NCBI GenBank assembly: GCA_947036475.1
Contig: CAMQRG010000025.1
Location: 1 to 17,399 of the forward strand
Reading direction: 5' to 3'
Length of the DNA: 17,399 bases
DNA from: an uncultured Clostridia bacterium
GTDB lineage: Bacteria; Bacillota; Clostridia; Lachnospirales; Anaerotignaceae
Shown: piece by piece, positions 6,170 to 13,136 of the stretch
Layout: each line of letters starts with the position of its first letter
Numbering within the stretch: position 1 is the first letter of the stretch
Notes under the pieces: model-generated
Told to the model about the DNA's origin: nothing
The model's database searches: none
Seen by the model: only the letters and a program-made list of their open reading frames with translations
Made by a program: the position numbers and the translations under genes

Positions 6170-7303
6170 TCAAATTTTCTCCAATAACCCCGCATACACC
6201 TCCACCCCTTTACAGAGTATCTCCTCATCAAAATCAAACTGCGCGCTATGCAGCGGATACACAAACCCTTTCTCCTGATTCCCCGCGCCAAGGAAAAAGA
6301 ACAGCCCCGGTATTTCCTGCTGATACAGCGAAAAATCCTCCGCCAGCATATACGGCTCTGTTTCCTCATACGCCGCGCCGCAGACCTCCCGCAGAATATC
6401 CGTCAGCCCCGCATCATTCCACACCACGCGGTACATATGCCGAAACTCTGCCTCGCCCCGACAGCCATAGCCCGCCGCAACGCCCTCAACAGCCTCCCGC
6501 ACGCGTTCCTCCATGCGTTCATACGCCGCGTCGCTGAATGCGCGCATCGTACCTTCCAGCACGACTTCTTTCGCAATGATATTGCACGCTTCGCCGCCAT
6601 GTATGGAGCCAAATGTCAGCACGCCGCTTTCCAAAGGCGAAACATTGCGGGAAAGTATCGTATGGATAGCGGTAATGACTGCGCCCGCCGCAAGCACAGC
6701 GTCCGCCCCCAGCTGCGGCTGCGCGCCATGCGCACTTTTTCCGTATATGCGGAGCGTAACCTCGCCATTCCGCGCCATCATGCCGCCTTTCCGGCACGCG
6801 ATTTTTCCCTGTTCAACCTGCGGGAAAATATGACAGCCAATGATTTTTTTTACATCATATTTCCGCAGTATCCCCGCTTCTATCATGGGCTTTGCGCCGC
6901 CGGGGCCCTCCTCGGCAGGCTGGAAAATCAGCAGGATACGGCGGTTTTCATACGCCGCCGGGTGGTCCGCCAGATATTTGGCAAAGCCCAGCAATATCGC
7001 CATATGCCCATCGTGCCCACAGGCGTGCATCATGCCGCTATGGCAGGAGGCATACGGTTTTTCCGGCTCCGCAACGGGCAGCCCGTCCATATCCGCGCGG
7101 AAAGCCGCCGTTTCGCCGTGCTCCCCGAACACCACAGAAAGCCCCGTTTCCAGCCATTGCTCTACGGAAAGCCCCAGTTCTTCCAGCTTTCCGCGCAGAT
7201 ATGCCGCCGTTTTATATTCCTGCATGCCGCTTTCCGGAATTTTGTGCAAATCCCGCCGAACGGTCTGCAAATATGTTTTCAGTCCTTCAAAATATGCGTC
7301 CAT
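6170..7303 (-). CDS. M20D metallo-amidohydrolase, probable N-acetyl-diaminopimelate deacetylase
   Basis: A 377-aa cytoplasmic M20D peptidase-family hydrolase. Typical motifs are RRDLHKIPESG (15-25), AFRADMDGLPV (68-77), MHACGHDGHMA with metal-binding C95 and H97 (92-102), QPAEEGPGGAKPMIEAG (128-144; E131/E132), H158 in GCHIF, and a lid-domain KSAHGA (189-194). A C-terminal HSAQFDFDE supplies the last metal-site His. It diverges from dapH across a 138-bp gap. In the acetyl branch, DapH acetylates tetrahydrodipicolinate and an M20D deacetylase later frees L,L-diaminopimelate, so this neighbour is the natural candidate. Family alone could also mean a hippurate or indole-acetyl amino acid hydrolase. 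Start chosen by GAGGGGA 8 nt upstream. Confidence 0.93.
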   Translation of the reverse strand: MDAYFEGLKTYLQTVRRDLHKIPESGMQEYKTAAYLRGKLEELGLSVEQWLETGLSVVFGEHGETAAFRADMDGLPVAEPEKPYASCHSGMMHACGHDGHMAILLGFAKYLADHPAAYENRRILLIFQPAEEGPGGAKPMIEAGILRKYDVKKIIGCHIFPQVEQGKIACRKGGMMARNGEVTLRIYGKSAHGAQPQLGADAVLAAGAVITAIHTILSRNVSPLESGVLTFGSIHGGEACNIIAKEVVLEGTMRAFSDAAYERMEERVREAVEGVAAGYGCRGEAEFRHMYRVVWNDAGLTDILREVCGAAYEETEPYMLAEDFSLYQQEIPGLFFFLGAGNQEKGFVYPLHSAQFDFDEEILCKGVEVYAGLLEKI

Positions 7304-7333
7304 CGTTCTGTCCCCTCTCGCTTGTTTGGGATT

Positions 7334-7409
7334 ATTGTTCCACTTTTCTGTACTGCTGTCAATTTATTTTTTACAGGATATTGGAAAAACGCCATTTTTC
7401 ATATATAAT
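7334..7409. promoter_or_regulatory. Divergent promoters for the deacetylase and dapH
   Basis: Rightward: TTGGAA (7381-7386), 17 nt, TATAAT (7404-7409), 32 nt before the dapH ATG. Leftward on the minus strand: TTGACA (7362-7357), 17 nt, AACAAT (7339-7334). The two -35 elements lie 18 bp apart back to back, so one regulator could control both genes (inference). Confidence 0.7.
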
Positions 7410-7441
7410 AAGGAACAAATACGAAAAAAGGAGTGAATACA

Positions 7442-8155
7442 ATGGAATACGATATGACGAACCCTTACGAAATCGCGCGGTACATCAAAGAAGCGAAAAA
7501 GGCAACGCCTGTAAAGGTTTATGTGAAAGGCGACCTTTCGGGCGCGGCTGTGCCGGAGGGGGTAAAGCTGTTCGGCGCGGGGGATTTCTGGATACTGATT
7601 GGAGATGCGCAGGCTGTACGGGAGGTACTTGCCGCCAATGCCGCGCGCATACAGGACAACTACACAGAATATGACAGACGAAATTCCGCAGTCCCAATGC
7701 TGGATATCACAAACCTTGAAGCAAGAATTGAGCCGGGCTGTTTCATTCGCGACAGGGTAAAAATCGGTAAAAATGCCGTTGTCATGATGGGCGCTGTTAT
7801 CAACATCGGTGCGGAAATCGGCGAGGGCACAATGATTGACATGAACGCGGTACTGGGTGCGCGCGCGACAGTGGGCAAAAACGCTCACATCGGCGCAGGG
7901 GCTGTACTGGCCGGCGTACTGGAGCCGCCCAGCGCGACGCCTGTTATTGTAGAAGATGGCGTAATGATTGGCGCAAATGCCGTTGTGCTGGAAGGTGTGC
8001 GGATTGGTGAAAATGCCGTTGTGGCTGCCGGCGCAGTTGTGACGGAAGATGTTCCGGCCGGGGCAGTTGCCGCTGGGTCGCCTGCGAAGGTTATCAAGAT
8101 GAAAGACGAAAAGACTGAAGGGAAAACGCAGTTACTGGACGATTTGCGGAAGTAA
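7442..8155 (+). CDS. dapH: Tetrahydrodipicolinate N-acetyltransferase (DapH)
   Basis: A 237-aa acetyl-CoA-dependent enzyme that converts 2,3,4,5-tetrahydrodipicolinate to its N-acetyl form in the lysine/diaminopimelate route. The N-terminal domain holds the family-typical ATPVKVYVKGDL (21-32). From about residue 95 a left-handed beta-helix of hexapeptide repeats begins (IEPGCFIRDRVKIGKNAVVMMGAVINIGA is the start), with MIDMNAVLGARATVGKNAHIG and the GVLEPPSATPV loop diagnostic for DapH rather than general acetyltransferases. Length is normal (B. subtilis protein about 236). I choose ATG 7442, 8 nt after AAAGGAG; the GTG at 7433 overlaps that site. A terminator follows at 8233. Confidence 0.95.
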   Translation: MEYDMTNPYEIARYIKEAKKATPVKVYVKGDLSGAAVPEGVKLFGAGDFWILIGDAQAVREVLAANAARIQDNYTEYDRRNSAVPMLDITNLEARIEPGCFIRDRVKIGKNAVVMMGAVINIGAEIGEGTMIDMNAVLGARATVGKNAHIGAGAVLAGVLEPPSATPVIVEDGVMIGANAVVLEGVRIGENAVVAAGAVVTEDVPAGAVAAGSPAKVIKMKDEKTEGKTQLLDDLRK

Positions 8156-8232
8156 TGGACCTTGCTGTTCTCCGCCCAAACTTTGCCGGGCAATACATTA
8201 TGTAAATACGAATAGTATGGCAACGCTCATTC

Positions 8233-8267
8233 AAACAGCGGTTTTTACACAAAGCCGCTGTTTTTTT
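8233..8267 (+). terminator. Terminator after dapH
   Basis: ACAGCGG pairs with CCGCTGT, extended by flanking A/T and G-T pairs, and is followed by seven T. It lies about 80 nt beyond the dapH stop. Confidence 0.9.
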
Positions 8268-8362
8268 GTACAAAACTTTTTGAAAAAACCCATCTCATTC
8301 CTTCTCCTGTCACAAAACACCATGGTTTATAAATTTTACCATGCAATTTAGATTTACAAATA

Positions 8363-8391
8363 GTGACATTTCATCTGATATAGTGTACAAT
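8363..8391 (+). promoter_or_regulatory. Promoter of the ankyrin-like gene
   Basis: GTGACA (8363-8368), 17 nt, TACAAT (8386-8391), 47 nt before the ATG at 8439. Confidence 0.65.
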
Positions 8392-8438
8392 AATACCAGC
8401 CTACCGAAGAAAACCACAGGGGAAGGAGGAATCCATGC

Positions 8439-9149
8439 ATGGAAAGATATGATGCGGCGTTTTCCGCTACGGAAAACGAATTGATTTATGAAGCCAGACT
8501 GATACCGCCGAACATGGAGCGCATCGAAGCTCTTTTAGGGCAGGGTGCAGACTTAAATAAAATCGGTGCGGAGCGCAATGTATTCCTGACGATACTGGAA
8601 TATTACGGGGAATATGTGGACGAAAACGGCGAAGTACGCGAAAGCGGGCAATACCTGCCTGACCTGCTGGAACTGTTTTTCCGCTACGGGCTGGATGTAC
8701 GGATAAAAAATGAGGACGAAATGAGTGCGCTTTGGTGCTTTGTATGGCCTACCGCAATGGACGACCATATGCTTGAGGCGGCGGAGCTTCTGCTGAAACA
8801 CAGCGCGAAAGCAAACAGCCGTTACCAGAACGAAACTCCTTTGGATTATATTGAGGAATCTCTGCGCGGCGCGCGGGAACAGAACGAATGGACGGAGTTG
8901 GAGCGTTTCCGCGAAAAATACCGCAGTCTGCTGATACGGTATGGCGGTGCGCCGCGGTATGCGGGCTATGCGGGATGGGTCGTGCCCGAACTGCCGGAAC
9001 ACGCAAAGCCTCTGCTTTGGGGTGACAAAAGCCGCCGCGCCAAGCTTAACCGGAATTACCGTTATATATACAACGAAGCTGAGAGCAATTTTGATTTGAT
9101 TGATATGAAAACAGATACTTTAATTGGCAAATATTACGCGCCGAAATGA
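8439..9149 (+). CDS. Ankyrin-repeat-like protein
   Basis: A 236-aa soluble protein with no signal peptide or membrane segment. Ankyrin-type helix-turn-helix units can be read at about 24-42 (NMERIEALLGQGADLNKIG), at about 68-88 (LPDLLELFFRYGLDVRIKNE) and at about 110-136 (LEAAELLLKHSAKANSRYQNETPLDYI). The G/S-A-x-x-N spacing and the TPLDYI end are characteristic. The last ~90 residues are not repeat-like and end in an RNYRYIYNEAESNFDLID segment I do not recognise. Ankyrin units normally bind other proteins, but no partner can be named. It starts 9 nt after AGGAGG, has its own promoter (8363-8391) and terminator (9169-9210), and is therefore a single-gene unit. Confidence 0.82.
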   Translation: MERYDAAFSATENELIYEARLIPPNMERIEALLGQGADLNKIGAERNVFLTILEYYGEYVDENGEVRESGQYLPDLLELFFRYGLDVRIKNEDEMSALWCFVWPTAMDDHMLEAAELLLKHSAKANSRYQNETPLDYIEESLRGAREQNEWTELERFREKYRSLLIRYGGAPRYAGYAGWVVPELPEHAKPLLWGDKSRRAKLNRNYRYIYNEAESNFDLIDMKTDTLIGKYYAPK

Positions 9150-9168
9150 ATGTTTACGGCGGCACAGG

Positions 9169-9210
9169 AAAACCCGGCTGGAGCCTTTGATTGGCTTCGC
9201 CGGGTTTTTT
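9169..9210 (+). terminator. Terminator after the ankyrin-like gene
   Basis: AAAACCCGGC (9169-9178) pairs with GCCGGGTTTT (9199-9208) and the T-run continues to 9210; an inner GAGCC/GGCTTC pairing helps close the loop. It separates this gene from yaaL-bofA. Confidence 0.92.
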
Positions 9211-9316
9211 GCCGCCAGAAACCAGCAAAAAATGGATAAACAGGCAGTAAAAGGGAATAAAACTGCCGCTTTCTGCTTATATTAGGGGTAAAAGCAAGGA
9301 GCAAAGGAGGCTTATT

Positions 9317-9547
9317 ATGAAACGGAAGGCGGCACAGCTAGCAGACGAGGGCGAAAAGATACTGGATTCCATACGACAGATACAGGTACAGCTGGAAGGG
9401 GCACGACAGACCTTTGAGGACGTGACGGACGAGGCGTTGATTGACAGCTGCATTTATGAAATCATTGCCCTGCACAAGAAATATGAATATTTCCTGAAAG
9501 CCGCCAAAGAAATGGGGCTGACTGCCGATTTCCGGAAAATCGGCTGA
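9317..9547 (+). CDS. YaaL-like protein (DUF2508)
   Basis: A 76-aa helical protein matching the YaaL/DUF2508 pattern in size and position: a charged first half (KRKAAQLADEGEKILDSIRQIQVQLEGARQ is split over two helices) followed by DEALIDSCIYEIIALHKKYEYFLKAAKEMGL. In many Firmicutes this small gene lies just before bofA in a recR-yaaL-bofA set. Here it directly precedes a bofA-like gene with a 31-nt gap, which strengthens the call. Its function is unknown. AAAGGAGG lies about 8 nt before ATG. recR is not upstream; the ankyrin-like gene and a terminator are there instead. Confidence 0.85.
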   Translation: MKRKAAQLADEGEKILDSIRQIQVQLEGARQTFEDVTDEALIDSCIYEIIALHKKYEYFLKAAKEMGLTADFRKIG

Positions 9548-9578
9548 AGCTCAAAGAAAACAATAAGGGGGAATGAAA

Positions 9579-9824
9579 ATGAATACAATGGTCATCAGCA
9601 TTATGCTGTTTACCTGTCTGCTTCTGCTGGCATTGATTGCGCTGGCAAAGCCGCTGAAAGCAATTGCAAAATTTCTGTTTTCAGCGGCAGTAGGCGGGTG
9701 CCTGCTCTGGGCAGGGCAGAGCCTTGGGGCGGCAGTGGCGGCAAATCCGGTCACATTGCTGGTTTCGGGTCTTTTGGGGCTGCCTGGCGTAGCCGGTATT
9801 TTTATACTTGGAATTTTCCTGTGA
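9579..9824 (+). CDS. bofA: BofA-family membrane protein (pro-sigma-K processing inhibitor)
   Basis: An 81-aa membrane protein with an N-terminal helix (MVISIMLFTCLLLLALIALA), a basic amphipathic middle (KPLKAIAKFLFSAAVGG) and a C-terminal part with the BofA-typical NPVTLLVSGLLGLPGVAGIF segment; NP/VTxxxxxxLGxPGV is the hallmark of the family. In Bacillus, BofA sits in the mother-cell-derived membrane and holds the SpoIVFB protease inactive until forespore signalling, delaying sigma-K. In Clostridia the target can differ. I start at ATG 9579, 7 nt after AAGGGGG; the ATG at 9573 is too close to that site. It is the last gene of the yaaL-bofA pair and indicates an endospore-forming lineage. Confidence 0.9.
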   Translation: MNTMVISIMLFTCLLLLALIALAKPLKAIAKFLFSAAVGGCLLWAGQSLGAAVAANPVTLLVSGLLGLPGVAGIFILGIFL

Positions 9825-9884
9825 ATCAGACATAATACATTGTGGTTGAGAAAATGAAAAATACTTAAAAAATCAGAAGAACAT

Positions 9885-9913
9885 TTGACAAAGATAAAAA
9901 ACTATGATATCTT
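9885..9913 (+). promoter_or_regulatory. Promoter in the bofA-rhomboid spacer
   Basis: TTGACA (9885-9890, perfect), 17 nt, TATCTT (9908-9913). The predicted start point near 9920 falls inside the first of three DnaA boxes, so binding of DnaA there would be expected to block it (inference). Confidence 0.65.
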
Positions 9914-9918
9914 ATGTT

Positions 9919-9960
9919 TGTGGATAAATTTGTGGATAACCGTATCTTCCCTGTGTATAA
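9919..9960. promoter_or_regulatory. DnaA-box group 1 (three exact boxes)
   Basis: TGTGGATAA at 9919-9927 and 9931-9939 and TGTGTATAA at 9952-9960 are three exact matches to the DnaA consensus (TTATNCACA on the other strand), all in one orientation. They lie directly downstream of an AT-rich stretch (about 9850-9915). Confidence 0.75.
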
Positions 9961-10074
9961 CACGCGGTATCCATGGATTTCCTAAAATAAGGACTCCTTT
10001 TTATGGTAAGAAAGCTACCCCCTTTCTTATCGCTTCCGACCCATCGCTTTCAGCGGCGGGTCTTTTCCTTTTTT
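9920..10074 (+). ncRNA. Candidate structured small RNA, about 155 nt
   Basis: Within the 349-nt gene-free stretch 9825-10173, a promoter (9885-9913) is followed by a terminator hairpin GACCC...GGGTC (10038-10062) with TTTTCC and a T6 run after it. Between them lie GGATAaCCG pairing with CGGTATCC (about 9935-9972, one bulge) and TAAGAAAG-CTACCCC-CTTTCTTA (10007-10029, perfect 8-bp stem). No reading frame with a ribosome site fits. I cannot match it to a known RNA family. Confidence 0.45.
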
Positions 10075-10173
10075 CAGCAAATTTTGCAAATTTATGGTAT
10101 ACTATTGAGTAAGAGCTCTGCTTTCCGGTTCTGAAGGGCTGGGGCGCAGAATTTCTCGAAGGGAGCGAAACAC

Positions 10174-11196
10174 TTGGATTTTTGGGAATCTTTACATCAA
10201 CAGATGCACAAAAGCGGCTTTTTCCAGATGGACGACAGCGAGCCGAAGCTCTATTGGCGGGTGGAAAATCCGATATTTTATCTGATTTATTTTTTGGACA
10301 AATCCAATTCTACTTATGAACGGCAGGAAGAAATTTTTACGGCTTACGCGCGGGATATGCGGGAACGGCTGCGGGACATGCAGTGTACGCGGCTGGTTGC
10401 GCTTTCCGTCGCTGTGGATAACATGGGTGTGGATAGTCCTGTGGATAATGTGGATAACGTGGAAAAAACGGAAATGGATAACTTTTACAGAGCAGAAGAT
10501 GATTTTTTCCGGCTTTACTGGGACTTTTCCCCCAAAAAGGGCGTTATGACGGCAGCCGGACAGCCCGACCGTCTGCTCGGCATTGAAAAACTGATTGCCG
10601 CCGCTGCACGCGGAGAAACGCCGGAGGAACTGCCTCTGCAAAAAACGGCAGACGGCTTTCCCGCTGTCACAGCAGGGATATTCCTGCTGTGCGCGGCTCT
10701 GCTCTGCTGGACGGAACTTTCCGGACAGCGGAACGAAATCATATACGCTTTCGGGTTAAGCCGCCAGGGAATTTTAGCCGGGGAGTATTACCGCTTTTTC
10801 ACCTCGATGTTTCTGCACAGTGGTATTCTGCATCTTGTATCCAATGGGGTCTATCTGTATTACTTTGGAATACGGGCGGAACAGCTGCTTGGCAGAACGC
10901 GGTTTTTGCTGCTCTATCTGGCGGCGGGGCTCTGCGGCGGAATATGCAGCATCATTTTCAACGGCTGGCTGGCGATTGGTGCATCTGGCGCAATTTACGG
11001 ACTTTTGGGCGCAATGCTCCTGCTGACGAAAAAACGCGGCATGCGCTACACAGGCATGAGTTACTCAACCATGCTGATACTGGCAGTTTCGGCAATCGGG
11101 CTTGGCATGCTGGACACGAATGTGGACAACTTTGCACATATCGGCGGGCTTCTGGGCGGGTGCGCAGTATTCTGGCTGATGATGCGGAAAAGCTGA
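10174..11196 (+). CDS. Rhomboid-family intramembrane serine protease
   Basis: A 340-aa membrane protein. Residues 1-160 form a soluble domain beginning MDFWESLHQQMHKSGFF and containing a Val-Asp-Asn-rich stretch (about 80-103). The rhomboid core follows with about six membrane segments from residue 162: the EYYRFFTSMFLHSGILHLVSN segment carries H215, H220 and N224, the catalytic serine is S271 in GASGAIYG, and the partner histidine is H322 in AHIGGLLGG. A cytosolic N-domain before the protease resembles the GluP/YqgP arrangement. It cleaves membrane substrates, which are unknown here. I use the TTG start at 10174 because AAGGGAG (10159-10165) is 8 nt upstream. The gene is flanked and internally marked by DnaA boxes. 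Confidence 0.93.
   Translation: MDFWESLHQQMHKSGFFQMDDSEPKLYWRVENPIFYLIYFLDKSNSTYERQEEIFTAYARDMRERLRDMQCTRLVALSVAVDNMGVDSPVDNVDNVEKTEMDNFYRAEDDFFRLYWDFSPKKGVMTAAGQPDRLLGIEKLIAAAARGETPEELPLQKTADGFPAVTAGIFLLCAALLCWTELSGQRNEIIYAFGLSRQGILAGEYYRFFTSMFLHSGILHLVSNGVYLYYFGIRAEQLLGRTRFLLLYLAAGLCGGICSIIFNGWLAIGASGAIYGLLGAMLLLTKKRGMRYTGMSYSTMLILAVSAIGLGMLDTNVDNFAHIGGLLGGCAVFWLMMRKS
10413..10457. promoter_or_regulatory. DnaA-box group 2, inside the rhomboid coding region
   Basis: Exact TGTGGATAA at 10413-10421, 10440-10448 and 10449-10457, with a one-mismatch copy (TGTGGATAG) at 10428-10436. All share one orientation and one reading frame, encoding Val-Asp-Asn (or Val-Asp-Ser). Confidence 0.7.
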
Positions 11197-11254
11197 ATGC
11201 CTGCGGGGCGCATAGTTCCGCCTTTTTCCGGCAGGCGGACAGATATCCACCGGT

Positions 11255-11463
11255 TTATACACGTTTTCCACAGAAATCTGTGGACAACTGTGGATTTATG
11301 CACAGAATCTGTGCAAAAAACAGTGAGAATTGTCGCAATCCACGAAATTATAGGCAAGGGGCGCTCTATACTATACAAAATTGCCCTGCCGGGCCTGTGA
11401 TACAGAGGGATTCACAAGTTATCAACAAAAATGCTGTGGATAACGTTGTGATTATGTGGATAA
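11255..11463. promoter_or_regulatory. DnaA-box group 3 and AT-rich flank, 3' of the rhomboid gene
   Basis: The 343-nt gene-free stretch 11197-11539 holds exact boxes TTATGCACA (11296-11304), TGTGGATAA (11435-11443) and TGTGGATAA (11455-11463). One-mismatch boxes are TTATACACG (11255-11263), TTTTCCACA (11264-11272), TGTGGACAA (11279-11287) and TTATCAACA (11419-11427). Both orientations occur. An AT-rich run (about 11475-11520, including TTTTAGAAGTAATTACC) follows the last two boxes. No convincing rho-independent terminator for the rhomboid gene was found here. Confidence 0.7.
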
Positions 11464-11539
11464 CATTGTGGAAAGGCTAAATTTTAGAAGTAATTACCAA
11501 TTAATTCAAAAATTTTGCACATCAAAGGAGGACTTTATA

Positions 11540-12127
11540 ATGGAACGACTGGAACAATGGAAACAGCGGCTTTTAGAGGCGCACAGCAGTATGCCGTTCG
11601 CGGAAAAAAGGATTGTATTTGGGGAGGGGGCGGCCGCACCTGTGCTGATGATGATTGGGGAAGCCCCCGGCGGCGATGAGGAAAAACAGGGACGCCCGTT
11701 TGTCGGCAAGGCGGGCAAAAACCTTTCCGCTTTTCTGGAAAAAGTCGGGCTGGAGCGCGAAGAAATCTACATATCTAATGTGGTAAAGCTGCGCCCTACA
11801 AAAGAAAGCCCAAAAACGGGCAGGGCAGTCAACCGTCCGCCTTCTGGTGAGGAAATTGAGTTTTTCCTGCCGTTTCTGCTGGAGGAAATCAATATTGTTG
11901 CGCCGAAAATCATTGTGACGCTTGGGAATGTGCCGCTGAAAGCAGTGACAGGTGATAAATCTGCCGTCATTGGCGATTTCCATGGCAAGCCACAGCCGCT
12001 GCCGGACGGACGTATTCTGTTCGCACTTTATCACCCTGCCGCAGTAATTTACAACCGCGCACTTCAAGAAATCTATGATGAGGATTTGACAGCCCTGCGG
12101 GCATTTTTGGAAGGGGGGTTTTCATGA
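11540..12127 (+). CDS. Family-4-like uracil-DNA glycosylase without Fe-S cysteines
   Basis: A 195-aa enzyme expected to remove uracil from DNA as the first step of base-excision repair. The active-site motif is GEAPGGDEEKQGRPFVG (40-56), followed by GKNLSAFLEKVG, SNVVKLRP (79-86), IVTLGN (125-130) and the closing LYHPAA motif with H165. Order and length match family 4 (Udg4/UdgA). Family-4 enzymes usually hold a [4Fe-4S] cluster with four cysteines, one typically in KCRP. Here that position is L84 and the protein contains no cysteine at all, so the cluster must be absent. ATG 11540 has AAAGGAGG 8 nt upstream; the in-frame GTG/ATG-like extension from 11456 lacks a site. The stop overlaps the next start by 4 nt. 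Confidence 0.92.
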   Translation: MERLEQWKQRLLEAHSSMPFAEKRIVFGEGAAAPVLMMIGEAPGGDEEKQGRPFVGKAGKNLSAFLEKVGLEREEIYISNVVKLRPTKESPKTGRAVNRPPSGEEIEFFLPFLLEEINIVAPKIIVTLGNVPLKAVTGDKSAVIGDFHGKPQPLPDGRILFALYHPAAVIYNRALQEIYDEDLTALRAFLEGGFS

Positions 12128-12375
12128 GGGAAACGGATTTACAACAGATTCCCTATGTCGGCAGGCGGACAGAGGAAGCCCTGCGCATGCTGGGGTTTGA
12201 CAGCATTGCATCGCTCAGGGGCGCCGACCCACAGGAAATATACGAAAGGGAATGTCTTATGACAGGACAGAAAATAGACCGCTGTCAGCTTTATGTCTAC
12301 CGTATGGCGGTATATTATGCGGAGAATGATGTCCACGACCCTGCAAAGCTGAAGTGGTGGGCCTGGAAAGATTGA
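12124..12375 (+). CDS. Cdd1-type helix-hairpin-helix protein
   Basis: An 83-aa protein with an N-terminal helix-hairpin-helix (LQQIPYVGRRTEEALRMLGF, 6-25), then SIASLRGADPQEIYERE and a C-terminal DRCQLYVYRMAVYYAEN...DPAKLKWWAWKD. This order and the closing KLKWW.WKD are what I recall for the Cdd1 ('pathogenicity locus') family. The helix-hairpin-helix usually binds DNA without sequence specificity. Its ATG overlaps the glycosylase stop (ATGA), so it is coupled to it, and I infer that it assists DNA repair or binding. A G-rich ribosome site (GGGGGG) precedes it inside the glycosylase gene. Confidence 0.87.
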   Translation: MRETDLQQIPYVGRRTEEALRMLGFDSIASLRGADPQEIYERECLMTGQKIDRCQLYVYRMAVYYAENDVHDPAKLKWWAWKD

Positions 12376-12390
12376 GGTGACTGGACTGGT

Positions 12391-13122
12391 ATGGAAAACA
12401 GAGACGATATGGAAATCTTCCGGCCGGATTCCGCGCCCGGCTGGCAGTGGACACTGGCGTTCCTTTGCTGGCTGACGGCGGTTTATACCATGTACCATAT
12501 GGAACACACCATTTATGCAGGGATTGTAAAAACCAATACATTTTCGCTCGCTCTGCTCCCTCTGCCGGTTCTTCTCGCGCCATTTTTCCGCGATGATGAA
12601 AAAGCAGAGGAAACGAAAGCAAAAAAATGCTTTAGCTGGTTTATTGCCGCTGTCCTGCTGGCGGCGGCAGTATTCTGCCTGATTTTCTTCTGGGAACGGA
12701 ACTACATTATATTTCTCTGCCAGATGGGCTTTTCATGCCTCACGCTTCTTCTGCCAAAGCATCTGCAAAAAACAAATTCGCCTATGGGGATACTGGCATT
12801 TTATGCCCTGCTGACAATCGGCACGCTGACTGCACCGCACATGGCGGGGTATACCTCCGTTGCAGAGGCAGTGGAAATTTTGCAGGAACAAGGCTATACA
12901 GATATTACATTCCAGCAGACGCCCCACGGCAGAATGATTGCGGACGATATGCCGGACAGTGACTTTCTGCCGGAGGAATGGGAAAATCCCATTTATCTCT
13001 TTTCCGCGGAAAAGAGCGGGGAACTCTGGGCGGCAGCGGTCAGCCCGATGCGCGGGGTAATCATCGGGGAAACGCCCGCGCCGACGAACTCAGAAATAGA
13101 GCTTTGGCTGCGAATGCATTAG
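12391..13122 (+). CDS. Five-helix membrane protein, paralog A
   Basis: A 243-aa protein of unrecognised family. About five hydrophobic segments are visible: WQWTLAFLCWLTAVYTMY, FSLALLPLPVLLAPFF, FSWFIAAVLLAAAVFCLIFF, YIIFLCQMGFSCLTLLL and MGILAFYALLTIGTLTAP. A soluble C-terminal domain of about 90 residues follows: AVEILQEQGYTDITFQQ, then ADDMPDSDFLPEE, LFSAEKSGELWAAAVSP, RGVIIGE and APTNSEIELWL. The soluble domain is nearly repeated in the next gene, so the two are tandem paralogs. It begins 15 nt after the Cdd1-like gene and appears part of the same transcript. No catalytic motif was seen; a sensor or accessory role at the membrane is only a guess. Confidence 0.85.
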   Translation: MENRDDMEIFRPDSAPGWQWTLAFLCWLTAVYTMYHMEHTIYAGIVKTNTFSLALLPLPVLLAPFFRDDEKAEETKAKKCFSWFIAAVLLAAAVFCLIFFWERNYIIFLCQMGFSCLTLLLPKHLQKTNSPMGILAFYALLTIGTLTAPHMAGYTSVAEAVEILQEQGYTDITFQQTPHGRMIADDMPDSDFLPEEWENPIYLFSAEKSGELWAAAVSPMRGVIIGETPAPTNSEIELWLRMH

Positions 13123-13136
13123 ACAGGAGGGGAAAA

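Noticed and set aside
6248..7408. Rightward open frame of about 386 codons
   Set aside because: It is opposite the M20D deacetylase, rich in Arg, His and Pro as expected of antisense, and without a ribosome site.
9885..10112. Open frame of 75 codons in the bofA-rhomboid spacer
   Set aside because: It has no ribosome site, overlaps the promoter and terminator hairpin, and shows no protein-like pattern.
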